Positions 1-5,885 of a DNA stretch of 9,470 nucleotides are shown here, piece by piece. The stretch spans positions 11,799 through 21,268 of the forward strand of contig DBNW01000045.1 of NCBI GenBank assembly GCA_002299425.1. Reading direction: 5' to 3'. The first letter of the stretch is position 1. The number at the start of each line of letters is the position of its first letter. Origin of the DNA: Methylococcaceae bacterium UBA662 (lineage in GTDB: Bacteria > Pseudomonadota > Gammaproteobacteria > Methylococcales > Methylomonadaceae). The notes beneath the pieces were generated by a model that saw nothing but the letters and a program-made list of their open reading frames with translations, made no database searches and was not told the DNA's origin. The translations under genes and the position numbers were made by a program.

Positions 1-1328
1 AAAAACGCTGGCTTGAACCCTTGACTGAAGCAGAGTACGAGCAAGCCATCCAACCCTTTATCAACTGGTTTGATTTGCAACACACGGATACGCCGTTCAT
101 GCAAACCGCCAGCGTAATGCCCGAAAAAGACCATAAAAACTGGGCATCATTGCAGAAGTTGTTTGTGGGCTTGCCGGAAAAAACCAGCACCAGCGCCTCA
201 TCCAACGGCTTTTTCAATACCCCGGATGAAATTCAGGTGGTTCATTTAGGCGATGCCGCCATTGCTTTATTTCAGCAAGCAACCAATGGCTTTAGCTTGG
301 GCGGCGCGGCGTTTTCGGTAGGCTTAAAAGGTTCTATGCCGCTAACCACCTTGGTTTTAAGCGACAATTTAAGAAAAACCATTTGGACAAACGTAATGAG
401 CAAAGCATTTTTGCTGGAAACAGCACCTGAATTATTAAATGCAGAAATTCAACAGCCGACTTGGGTTGTCGCACCACATGCCAATAAACCGGAAAACGCG
501 CTCCATATCGGCCTGCTACGCGGCCTGTTTTGGCAACCCGCCAAAATAAAGCTGGAGGTTAAAGATGGTTTGGCCGCTGGATTTTTCAAAAATACCGGCA
601 TGTGCAGTGTGCCTGGCTTTTGGCAACATCCGCACACCCCGATTTACATGCTGCGCTTGCACACCGGCAACGCCAAGAAAAAACTGTTCCTTTCCGCCCG
701 TAATGATTTGCCTTTATGGGGGCAAATGCTGAGTTTCTTTTATACCCAATCACAAGTAAAGCTCGTTGATACCCAACAAGAAGGCACTAGCTGTGCTTTG
801 GTGGTACAACAATATCAAAACAACAGCACTTGGCGGGGGAAAAACATTAAATTGGCCATAGGTGGCTATGTAAAAGGTGGCAGTGCGGAAAGCCTAGCTG
901 GACGTAAACATGAAACCTATAGCCTTGCTACCGACTGGGAAAATAGAAGTGCAGAGATAGACCGCCTGATTGTGATGGGGCTGGATGTCTATAAAAAACT
1001 GAATGCGGCAATGGATAAATTCGCCTTTATTGCCATTGATAAAGGCGCGCGTAAAGCTAAAGAATCAGGGTTTAAAAAAGCCGTTAAAGGCAAAGCCAAA
1101 CAAGCGTATTTTGATAACTCGGAAAGCCTGATGCACAGTGTTTTAAGAAAAATGGCGTGGGATGAGGATATTTCTGCTTATCAAAAGCAATTTGCCGGTT
1201 TGGCGCGAAACATTTTTGAACAAATTATGATGCCCTATGAACACGAACCGAAGATGCTACAGGCTATTATTGAAAGTCGAGCCATGTTAAACAGAAATCT
1301 TAAAGCAATTGGGGTAAAGCATGAGTAA
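1..1328 (+). CDS. cas8e: Cas8e (Cse1/CasA), large subunit of type I-E Cascade, 5'-truncated by the window
   Basis: Large subunit of the Cascade surveillance complex. In the family it recognises the PAM, helps open the target duplex and recruits Cas3. The reading frame is open from base 3, so 441 residues are visible. The TTG at 21 is not the real start: the residues before it (KRWLEP) continue the match to the E. coli protein (about 500 aa), so roughly 60-70 N-terminal residues lie upstream. Landmarks shared with E. coli CasA are PLTEAEYEQ, TPFMQT, the AIALFQQA helix, the glycine-containing loop around GGAAFSVGLKGS, RGLFWQPA, and WQHPHTP. The C-terminal four-helix bundle ends in SRAMLNRNLKAIG. 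The cysteine-rich stretch that E. coli has before the HPH motif is missing here; only one Cys remains in that area. The stop overlaps the cas11 start by 8 bases (ATGAGTAA), which suggests coupled translation. Identification is secure. Confidence 0.97.
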   Translation, partial: KRWLEPLTEAEYEQAIQPFINWFDLQHTDTPFMQTASVMPEKDHKNWASLQKLFVGLPEKTSTSASSNGFFNTPDEIQVVHLGDAAIALFQQATNGFSLGGAAFSVGLKGSMPLTTLVLSDNLRKTIWTNVMSKAFLLETAPELLNAEIQQPTWVVAPHANKPENALHIGLLRGLFWQPAKIKLEVKDGLAAGFFKNTGMCSVPGFWQHPHTPIYMLRLHTGNAKKKLFLSARNDLPLWGQMLSFFYTQSQVKLVDTQQEGTSCALVVQQYQNNSTWRGKNIKLAIGGYVKGGSAESLAGRKHETYSLATDWENRSAEIDRLIVMGLDVYKKLNAAMDKFAFIAIDKGARKAKESGFKKAVKGKAKQAYFDNSESLMHSVLRKMAWDEDISAYQKQFAGLARNIFEQIMMPYEHEPKMLQAIIESRAMLNRNLKAIGVKHE

Positions 1329-1815
1329 GCCACAAGACAGCGATTATTTGGAATTACTTAAAAAATACGATTCGTTAAGCAACGGCGAACAAGCATCGAT
1401 TCGGCGCGAAGTTGAGGCCGATGATTTACGGACTAATCCGGCATTTTATCGGCTGATTCAGGGTACAGTATTTGCCAAAAGCGTTCCGCAAGCCGCTCGA
1501 CTGGTTTATTTTTTACCATTTGTAGACAGTAAAAAAAACCACAGTAAAAGAATCGGCACTTTATTGAAAGACATAAAGATTAGTGAGCGGCGATTGTTTC
1601 TAGTGGTACGTTCCGAATATCCCAATGATTTAACCCAGCTTCGCAGACTATTACAGCAAATCAAACCTTATGCTGCCATTGATTGGTGTGCCTTCGGCGA
1701 AATGCTGTTTTTGTGGGGGAAAACCAAGGAGAAAAGCGAAAGCAGTAAACGCCGCTTAATGCAGGATTTCTATTTATCCGCATCTTCGCAAAACCAAGAA
1801 ACCGTAGAGAACTGA
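1321..1815 (+). CDS. cas11: Cas11e (Cse2/CasB), small subunit of Cascade
   Basis: Small, all-helical Cascade subunit. In the E. coli complex two copies form the belly and stabilise the displaced and target strands. The 164 aa compare well with 160 aa in E. coli. Conserved blocks are IRREVEADDLRTNPAFYRLIQ (residues about 26-46), ISERRLFLVVRSE (residues about 87-99), LTQLRRLLQQ, LFLWGKTKE and the terminal RRLMQDFYL. The block rich in Arg and Lys fits its nucleic-acid-binding role. The ATG at 1321 lies inside the end of cas8e (8-base overlap), with a weak GGGG ribosome-binding stretch at 1311-1314. In E. coli cas7 follows directly. Here the stop at 1813-1815 is followed after only two bases by an unrelated DUF4160 gene, so this joint of the operon has been opened and filled. 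Confidence 0.95.
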   Translation: MSKPQDSDYLELLKKYDSLSNGEQASIRREVEADDLRTNPAFYRLIQGTVFAKSVPQAARLVYFLPFVDSKKNHSKRIGTLLKDIKISERRLFLVVRSEYPNDLTQLRRLLQQIKPYAAIDWCAFGEMLFLWGKTKEKSESSKRRLMQDFYLSASSQNQETVEN

Positions 1816-1817
1816 CC

Positions 1818-2075
1818 ATGCCCATCATCAGCCGCTTTTTGGGCATCATCATTACCATGTATTGGTCAGACCACAGCCCGCCGCACTTCCACGCCAAGTA
1901 TGGCGATTATGAAATCATCGTCACCATTGACGGCGGTGTTGTCGAAGGGAAATTCCCTAAACGGGCATTAAAACATGTGCTGGAATGGTTGGACTTGCAT
2001 CAGCAAGAATTATTGGACAACTGGCGCTGCTGCCAACAGCGTGAACCTTTAAAACCCATAGCCCCTTTGGAGTAA
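1818..2075 (+). CDS. DUF4160 family protein, toxin-antitoxin-like partner of the next gene
   Basis: Small protein of 85 aa, whole length within the DUF4160 family. Recognisable family blocks are MPIISRFLGIIITMYW at the N-terminus, the strongly conserved DHSPPHFHAKYGDYE (residues about 18-32, with a His pair in PHFH), GKFPKRALKHVLEWL in the middle, and LLDNW near the C-terminus. No signal peptide or membrane segment is seen. Its biochemical role is not established as far as I know. DUF4160 genes often sit next to DUF2442 genes, as here, and such pairs have been proposed as toxin-antitoxin-like modules. The conserved His residues could be catalytic or metal-binding, but that is a guess. It starts two bases after the cas11 stop, with GAGA at 1807-1810 as a weak ribosome-binding site, and has no promoter of its own that I can see. 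Base composition resembles the neighbouring effector genes. Family call is firm; function is open. Confidence 0.88.
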   Translation: MPIISRFLGIIITMYWSDHSPPHFHAKYGDYEIIVTIDGGVVEGKFPKRALKHVLEWLDLHQQELLDNWRCCQQREPLKPIAPLE

Positions 2076-2080
2076 ATGCA

Positions 2081-2338
2081 ATGCTTTTACACATTACCAA
2101 TGCCAAGCATCTTAAAGATTACCAACTCTGGCTCAAGTTTAATGACGGTGCAGAAGGTATTGTCGATTTAAGCAAAGAACTATGGGGTGCTGTATTTGAA
2201 CCCCTTAACGATGTCAAGCTGTTTAGCCAAGTCAAACTAGACACCGAACTTGACACTATCGTCTGGCCCAACGGTGCCGATTTAGCCCCTGAATTTCTGC
2301 ATGACTTATTACAAACCCAAGGAACTCAACATGTCTGA
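2081..2338 (+). CDS. DUF2442 family protein, likely partner of the DUF4160 protein
   Basis: Small protein of 85 aa. Family features are an N-terminal beta segment (HITNAKHLKDYQLWLKF), FNDGAEGIVDLSKEL (residues about 20-34), VFEPLNDVKLFSQVKL in the middle and the hallmark TIVWPNGADLAPEFL (residues about 60-74). DUF2442 genes are commonly paired with DUF4160 genes; in the pair this one is often assumed to be the antitoxin-like or regulatory member, which is unproven. A good GGAG at 2069-2072 precedes the ATG by 8 bases. The 3' end overlaps the cas7e start by 8 bases (ATGTCTGA), the same style of overlap as cas8e-cas11, so the pair is translationally embedded in the Cascade operon. The last residues (QGTQHV) lie beyond the conserved domain and may have been set by the fusion to cas7e. 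Confidence 0.87.
   Translation: MLLHITNAKHLKDYQLWLKFNDGAEGIVDLSKELWGAVFEPLNDVKLFSQVKLDTELDTIVWPNGADLAPEFLHDLLQTQGTQHV
2319..2323 (+). promoter_or_regulatory. Ribosome-binding site that fixes the cas7e start
   Basis: AAGGA lies 7 bases before the ATG at 2331. A longer open frame begins at an ATG at 2301, but that one has no such motif close upstream. The protein read from 2331 (MSDKNFVNYH) lines up with the E. coli Cas7e N-terminus (MSNFINIH), so 2331 is the start. The site lies inside the DUF2442 gene. Confidence 0.7.
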
Positions 2339-3599
2339 TAAAAACTTCGTCAACTACCATATCCTGATTTCCCACAACTCCTCATGCCTAAACCGTGATG
2401 ACATGGGTATGCAAAAAACTGCCGTATTTGGCGGCACACGGCGGGTGCGGATTTCCAGCCAGAGCCTAAAGCGGGAAATGCGTAGGCCGCGCTTGCCGGA
2501 ACATAGCCCTAATTATTGGTTGCAAAATTTAGGCGAGCCATCCATCCGAACCCGTGAATTAAGCAAACTGAACGAGAAATTTATCGAAGAATTTGGCGAT
2601 GAATTTGAAGCGGCTTTTGTTACAGAAGCGATTGAGCGTTTTGTGAAAACAGCTAAAGCGGCTGTCGGCGAAGCTGAAGAAGATAGCGCAGCCGACGAAA
2701 GCGATGAGTCTGCTGAAAAAGGGGGCACAAAAAAAGCCGGCAAAAAAATTGCCGTCGCGCCCTGGGTAAGCAATGAAATTAGGGAAATTTGCCGTATCGT
2801 CAAAGCAGTTAAAGAAGAAGGTTTATCAGATGATGAAATGAAAAAACTTGAGGACACGTTCAACAAGCAGAAAAAGAAGAAAAAAAGCCTGGAAGATTTG
2901 AAAGAAGAGGTCATTGGCAAAAAAATCGAAAAACAATTAAAGGAAAAAGCCGAAACAGTCAGAAACGCCCTCGCTTCCGCCTTGGACATCGCCCTGTTCG
3001 GGCGCATGGCAACCAGCGGTTTGATGACCAGCGTGGATGGCGCAATGGCGGTCGCCCATGCCATCACCACGCACACCATCGATGGCGATATTGATTGGTT
3101 TACGGCAGTTGACGATTTGATTCAAGATTCAGGCAAAACCGGTTCAGGCCATTTAGACACCCAGGAATTCAGCGCCGGCGTTTTTTACCGTTATGCCAGC
3201 CTTAATCTGTCGCTGTTACAAAAAAATCTGGGCGTTGACCGGGTGCGGGCGTTGGAAATCGCCAAGCATTTTTTGCATTTGCTGGCAACCACGATTCCAT
3301 CCGCCAAGCAAAACAGCTTTGCCGCGTTTAATCCAACAGACTTTGCCCTAGTTTCATTGAGCGATATGCCCATTTCCCTAGCCAACGCCTTTGAAGAACC
3401 CGTTACCAGAGGCAAAACTGGCGGTTTTCGTAAACCGTCAATCAACGCTTTCTGCGACTATAAAAAACGAATTTATGACGCCTACAGCTTGCAAGATGCG
3501 GCAGGTTTTTTCAGCATCGAAGACTGCACCTTACAGGATCAGCGCCTAAAAACCTTAGCCGATCTGGAACAATGGTTACAAAACAACGGCAAGGCATGA
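2331..3599 (+). CDS. cas7e: Cas7e (CasC/Cse4), Cascade backbone subunit with charged insertions
   Basis: Backbone subunit; in E. coli six copies wrap the crRNA spacer. From the ATG at 2331 it has 422 aa, about 59 more than the E. coli protein (363 aa). Conserved blocks are HILISHNSSCLNRDDMGMQK (residues about 10-29), GGTRRVRISSQSLKREMR (about 34-51), APWVSNEI (about 143-150), ALFGRMATSGLM (about 221-232), VAHAITTHTIDGDIDWFTA, GHLDTQEFSAGVFYRYA, AFNPTDFALVSLSDMP and the end LQNNGKA. The extra length lies in the middle. Residues about 113-142 are acidic, then rich in Gly, Ala and Lys. Residues about 173-207 are lysine-rich and probably helical, with five Lys in a row (181-185). Both lie in the helical or finger part, not in the RRM-like core, so the fold should be intact. 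It overlaps DUF2442 by 8 bases and is followed by cas5e after 3 bases. Confidence 0.96.
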   Translation: MSDKNFVNYHILISHNSSCLNRDDMGMQKTAVFGGTRRVRISSQSLKREMRRPRLPEHSPNYWLQNLGEPSIRTRELSKLNEKFIEEFGDEFEAAFVTEAIERFVKTAKAAVGEAEEDSAADESDESAEKGGTKKAGKKIAVAPWVSNEIREICRIVKAVKEEGLSDDEMKKLEDTFNKQKKKKKSLEDLKEEVIGKKIEKQLKEKAETVRNALASALDIALFGRMATSGLMTSVDGAMAVAHAITTHTIDGDIDWFTAVDDLIQDSGKTGSGHLDTQEFSAGVFYRYASLNLSLLQKNLGVDRVRALEIAKHFLHLLATTIPSAKQNSFAAFNPTDFALVSLSDMPISLANAFEEPVTRGKTGGFRKPSINAFCDYKKRIYDAYSLQDAAGFFSIEDCTLQDQRLKTLADLEQWLQNNGKA

Positions 3600-3602
3600 A
3601 CC

Positions 3603-4298
3603 ATGCAAGACTTCCTTATCATTAAACTGCAAGGGGCCATGCAGGCGTGGGGCGGGCATACCTATGAAGATTATCGCCCTAGCCTGATATTCCCCACCCG
3701 TAGCGCAATCATCGGATTATTAGGCGCGTGTCTGGGGATAGAACGCGAAGATTTAGCCGAATTAAAAGCTCTGGATAAGAGTTTTGAGCTGACCGTTAGG
3801 GCCAACCAACGCAAAATTGTCCAACGGGAAAAATCAATGTCGAAACCACCTGTGTCCATGCAAAAAATCACCGATTTCCATACTGTTCAACATGCCAGAA
3901 AAGTGGACGGAAAGCCAAGGCCGGAAGCTATTGTTTCACGGCGCGAATATCTTTGTGATGCCGAATTTACCTTGGCACTGGCATTTGCAGAAAATGCCAG
4001 TTACGGCTTGGATAGGGCTAAACAAGCCATCCAAAAACCTGTTTATACCCCGTTTTTAGGGCGGCGTTCTTGCCCGATACAAAGCCCATTGTTTGAAGCG
4101 GTGATAAGCGGCGAAAATAGCCAAGCCGCGTTAAGCCAAATCGCGCCTTATCATGGCACGCTCTACAGCGAACATGAATTGGCCGGCGGCATGCCGATGA
4201 TGGTGCGCGACCAACCCTTGTTTACCACAACCGTGCGGCAATTTAACAACCGAAGAATCACTGTCTTGGGCGCAGGGAGCGAACATGTACCTAAGTAA
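3603..4298 (+). CDS. cas5e: Cas5e (CasD), Cascade subunit holding the crRNA 5' handle
   Basis: RAMP-fold subunit that caps the foot of Cascade and holds the 8-nucleotide crRNA 5' handle in the E. coli complex. The 231 aa compare with 224 aa in E. coli. Conserved blocks are LIIKLQGAMQAWGG (residues about 5-18), the FPTRSAIIGLLGACLGIERED segment (about 30-50), TDFHTVQHARKVDG (about 90-103), REYLCDAEFTLAL (about 114-126), YTPFLGRRSCPI (about 148-159), YSEHEL and the C-terminal VRQFNNRRITVLG. Cas5e is not thought to be a nuclease in type I-E, where Cas6e does the cutting. AAGG at 3591-3594 lies 8 bases before the ATG. The 3' end overlaps cas6e by 14 bases. No odd features. Confidence 0.96.
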   Translation: MQDFLIIKLQGAMQAWGGHTYEDYRPSLIFPTRSAIIGLLGACLGIEREDLAELKALDKSFELTVRANQRKIVQREKSMSKPPVSMQKITDFHTVQHARKVDGKPRPEAIVSRREYLCDAEFTLALAFAENASYGLDRAKQAIQKPVYTPFLGRRSCPIQSPLFEAVISGENSQAALSQIAPYHGTLYSEHELAGGMPMMVRDQPLFTTTVRQFNNRRITVLGAGSEHVPK

Positions 4299-4902
4299 AG
4301 TATTTATTGATTTTAAAAAGCCGAAGAATATTTACCAAATACATCAAGACTTGTGGAAGTTATTTCCAAACCAAAATAAACAAGCGCGAAGTTTTTTGTT
4401 TCGGGTCGAGCAACAAGCAGGTGTTGGAGCAACGATTTTACTGCAATCTGAATTGGCTCCCAGTCCTATCAAAGAGCCAATCAGTTTGCTGGGGGTGCGT
4501 GAGTATCCTTTGTCTTTAGTCAAAAATCAGCGTTTGCGTTTTTTACTAGCTGCCAATCCAGTCAAAAAAATAAAAGATCAAATTGAACGGAAAAACCAAA
4601 AAGGCGACGTTAAATCTAATCGAGTGCCTTTGATTTCAGAGGAAGACCAGCAACATTGGCTTGAACGCAAGCTGGAAGCATGGGCGCAATTGGACAGCTT
4701 GGTAATCCGTCCCTGCCAGCCATTGTATTTTTTTAAACGGGATGAAGGGCACTCAAAAGGTCATGGTGGCAAAATTGTACCCGTGGCTTTTGAAGGAGTG
4801 TTGACGATTCGAGAACCTAACCTGTCTATTGAGCAAATCAAACAAGGCATTGGCCCCGCCAAAGCTTTCGGCTGCGGTTTGCTGTCAGTGGCTAGGGCTT
4901 GA
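4285..4902 (+). CDS. cas6e: Cas6e (CasE/Cse3), crRNA-processing endoribonuclease
   Basis: Metal-independent RNase that cuts the repeat hairpin and stays bound to the crRNA 3' end. The 205 aa compare with 199 aa in E. coli. The N-terminus MYLSKVFID matches MYLSKVIIA of E. coli, and His20 in YQIHQDLW occupies the position of the E. coli catalytic His20. Other conserved blocks are LRFLLAANPVKKIKD (residues about 83-97), RVPLISEEDQQHWLERKL (about 112-129), YFFKRDEG, VAFEGVLTI (about 167-175) and the C-terminal glycine-rich loop GIGPAKAFGCGLL (188-200). From this family one expects cutting at the 3' base of the repeat stem, leaving the handle ATGAACCG. AGGGAG at 4274-4279 sits just before the ATG, inside cas5e. 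The gene is AT-rich at its start (18 of 60 bases G or C at 4321-4380). It is the last effector gene; a sharp change of content follows its stop. Confidence 0.96.
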   Translation: MYLSKVFIDFKKPKNIYQIHQDLWKLFPNQNKQARSFLFRVEQQAGVGATILLQSELAPSPIKEPISLLGVREYPLSLVKNQRLRFLLAANPVKKIKDQIERKNQKGDVKSNRVPLISEEDQQHWLERKLEAWAQLDSLVIRPCQPLYFFKRDEGHSKGHGGKIVPVAFEGVLTIREPNLSIEQIKQGIGPAKAFGCGLLSVARA

Positions 4903-4904
4903 AC

Positions 4905-5062
4905 ATTAGTAGCAATGCGCTGGATTACCAGACTCAACACTTGTCATCCTCGCCGAACAGCTAGGCCACGGCCGCATATTCTCCACCGACCAATGTGACT
5001 TTAACGCTTACCGCTGGAAAAACCGAGAGCCTTTTCAAAACCTATTGCTGCCGGAGCCTTGA
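4905..5062 (+). pseudogene. Remnant of a PIN-domain (VapC-like) toxin gene, C-terminal part only, frameshifted
   Basis: No intact gene lies between cas6e and mntA, but these 158 bases translate to the C-terminal third of a PIN-domain RNase. From 4931 to the TGA at 5060-5062 the frame reads DSTLVILAEQLGHGR, then IFSTDQCDFNAYRW, then KNREPFQNLLLPEP. This matches the usual end of COG2402-like PIN proteins (ADASLV.LAE.LGHGRILSTD..DF..YRWKN..PF.NLLLP, from memory). Upstream, the frame must shift: 4905-4928 reads ISSNALDY, and adding one base at about 4929 would join the parts into ALDYADSTLV, the family motif. So there is both a 5' truncation, with the first two thirds absent, and a one-base deletion. 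The first matching codons begin right after the cas6e stop. No start codon or ribosome-binding site serves it. The stop is 6 bases before mntA, so it was probably once cotranscribed with mntA-hepT. Confidence 0.8.
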
Positions 5063-5068
5063 CCCGTA

Positions 5069-5443
5069 ATGGACGAAACTCTAAGCCGAATCCCCGAACT
5101 CGCCCGCGCAAACCCCGACATCACCATCGTTTGGCTGTATGGCTCCCGCGCTCGAGGCGACCATCATCAAACCAGCGATTACGACGTGGCGGTGGCCTTC
5201 GCAACCTTCATCAAAGACGACCCGGTAGAAAAACGCCTGCGCCCGGAATGCTTGGCACTGGACTGGCAACAGGCGTTGGGTTTGCACGATTTTCAACTCT
5301 CCGTCGTTGACATCAACCAAGCCCCGATTTTGCTGGCATGGGAAATCATAGAGGCCGATACCGTGTTGTTTTGCCGCGATGACGACCGCTTATGGCAGGA
5401 AACGCGGCGCATCCACAGCCGCCGGGAGCTGGATTTTGCCTAA
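5069..5443 (+). CDS. mntA: MntA-like minimal nucleotidyltransferase, antitoxin of the HEPN toxin
   Basis: Small nucleotidyltransferase of 124 aa. The family signature GSX10DXD is exact: Gly25-Ser26 in LYGSRARGD, then ten residues, then Asp37-Tyr38-Asp39 in SDYDVAV. A third acidic residue is Asp81 in LSVVDINQAP, as expected for metal-dependent transfer from ATP. In characterised MntA-HepT pairs the antitoxin transfers AMP units to a tyrosine near the HepT active site and so silences the RNase; the intact motif predicts the same here. GGAG at 5053-5056, inside the PIN remnant, is 12 bases before the ATG, which is rather far. The stop overlaps the hepT start by 8 bases. The gene is GC-rich (40 of 60 bases at 5101-5160) compared with cas6e. 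It continues in the same direction into hepT and cas1. Confidence 0.9.
   Translation: MDETLSRIPELARANPDITIVWLYGSRARGDHHQTSDYDVAVAFATFIKDDPVEKRLRPECLALDWQQALGLHDFQLSVVDINQAPILLAWEIIEADTVLFCRDDDRLWQETRRIHSRRELDFA
5424..5428 (+). promoter_or_regulatory. Ribosome-binding site that fixes a TTG start for hepT
   Basis: GGGAG lies 7 bases before the TTG at 5436. The open frame extends upstream to an ATG at 5379, but that would add 19 residues (MTTAYGRKRG...) unlike a HepT N-terminus. The TTG start gives MPKNYLIAIAQH, which fits the family. The site lies within mntA. Confidence 0.65.
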
Positions 5444-5885
5444 AAATTACCTTATTGCTATCGCACAGCATGGCCGCGAATGTTTGGAAGACTTGGATAC
5501 GCTCTCAGGCATTGCCAAACAACGCCCGCTTAACCGCATGGAGCGCCGCGCCGCAGAACGCGCCTTGCAAGTGCTGATTGAAGCCTGCATCGGCGTGGCA
5601 AAATATCGGCTGAAAGCGGAACACAAACAACTGCCGCTAGATGCCTACGAAAGTTTCGCCAAGTTGGCGGAGTTGCAGCTTATCGGCTTGGACGAGCTGA
5701 AACAATGGCGAAAAATTATCGGGATGCGAAATGCGTTAGTGCATGATTACCTAACGATAGATAGCGAGTTACTGCACACAGTACTCGCTGAGGAAGCATT
5801 CTTGTTTTTGCTTGATTTTATCAACAACGCCGAAAAGCAACCCATAAGCCGCCCATGCTCCCAGCCCTCAAACCCATCGCCATGA
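5436..5885 (+). CDS. hepT: HepT-like HEPN-domain RNase toxin (DUF86)
   Basis: HEPN RNase toxin of 149 aa from the TTG at 5436. All-helical DUF86 pattern: YLIAIAQHGRECLEDL (residues about 5-20), then ERRAAERALQVLIEACIGVAKY (about 36-57, the helix typical of HepT), then the catalytic RX4HXY motif RNALVHDY with Arg98, His103 and Tyr105. In the characterised Shewanella pair the tyrosine of this motif is the residue modified by MntA; it is present, so toxin and control site both look intact. The end of the domain is near FLFLLDFINN. The last about 17 residues (KQPISRPCSQPSNPSP and neighbours) are low in complexity and lie where the frame runs into cas1, so they may be there only because of the overlap. 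It overlaps mntA by 8 bases and cas1 by 31. Such modules are known near some CRISPR loci, notably a type I-D locus; a place upstream of cas1e in type I-E is unusual to my knowledge. Confidence 0.88.
   Translation: MPKNYLIAIAQHGRECLEDLDTLSGIAKQRPLNRMERRAAERALQVLIEACIGVAKYRLKAEHKQLPLDAYESFAKLAELQLIGLDELKQWRKIIGMRNALVHDYLTIDSELLHTVLAEEAFLFLLDFINNAEKQPISRPCSQPSNPSP

Noticed and set aside
2301..2330. Upstream ATG start for cas7e adding ten residues
   Set aside because: The added residues do not match Cas7e, and the ATG at 2331 has a well-placed AAGGA and an N-terminus matching the family.
2513..3079. 188-residue minus-strand frame opposite cas7e
   Set aside because: It is the antisense shadow of a lysine- and acid-rich gene, giving a Phe/Ser-rich product without family resemblance or ribosome-binding site.
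5379..5435. ATG start for hepT at 5379
   Set aside because: It would add 19 residues from another frame of mntA; the TTG at 5436 has GGGAG 7 bases upstream and places the RX4HXY motif at the expected residue number.
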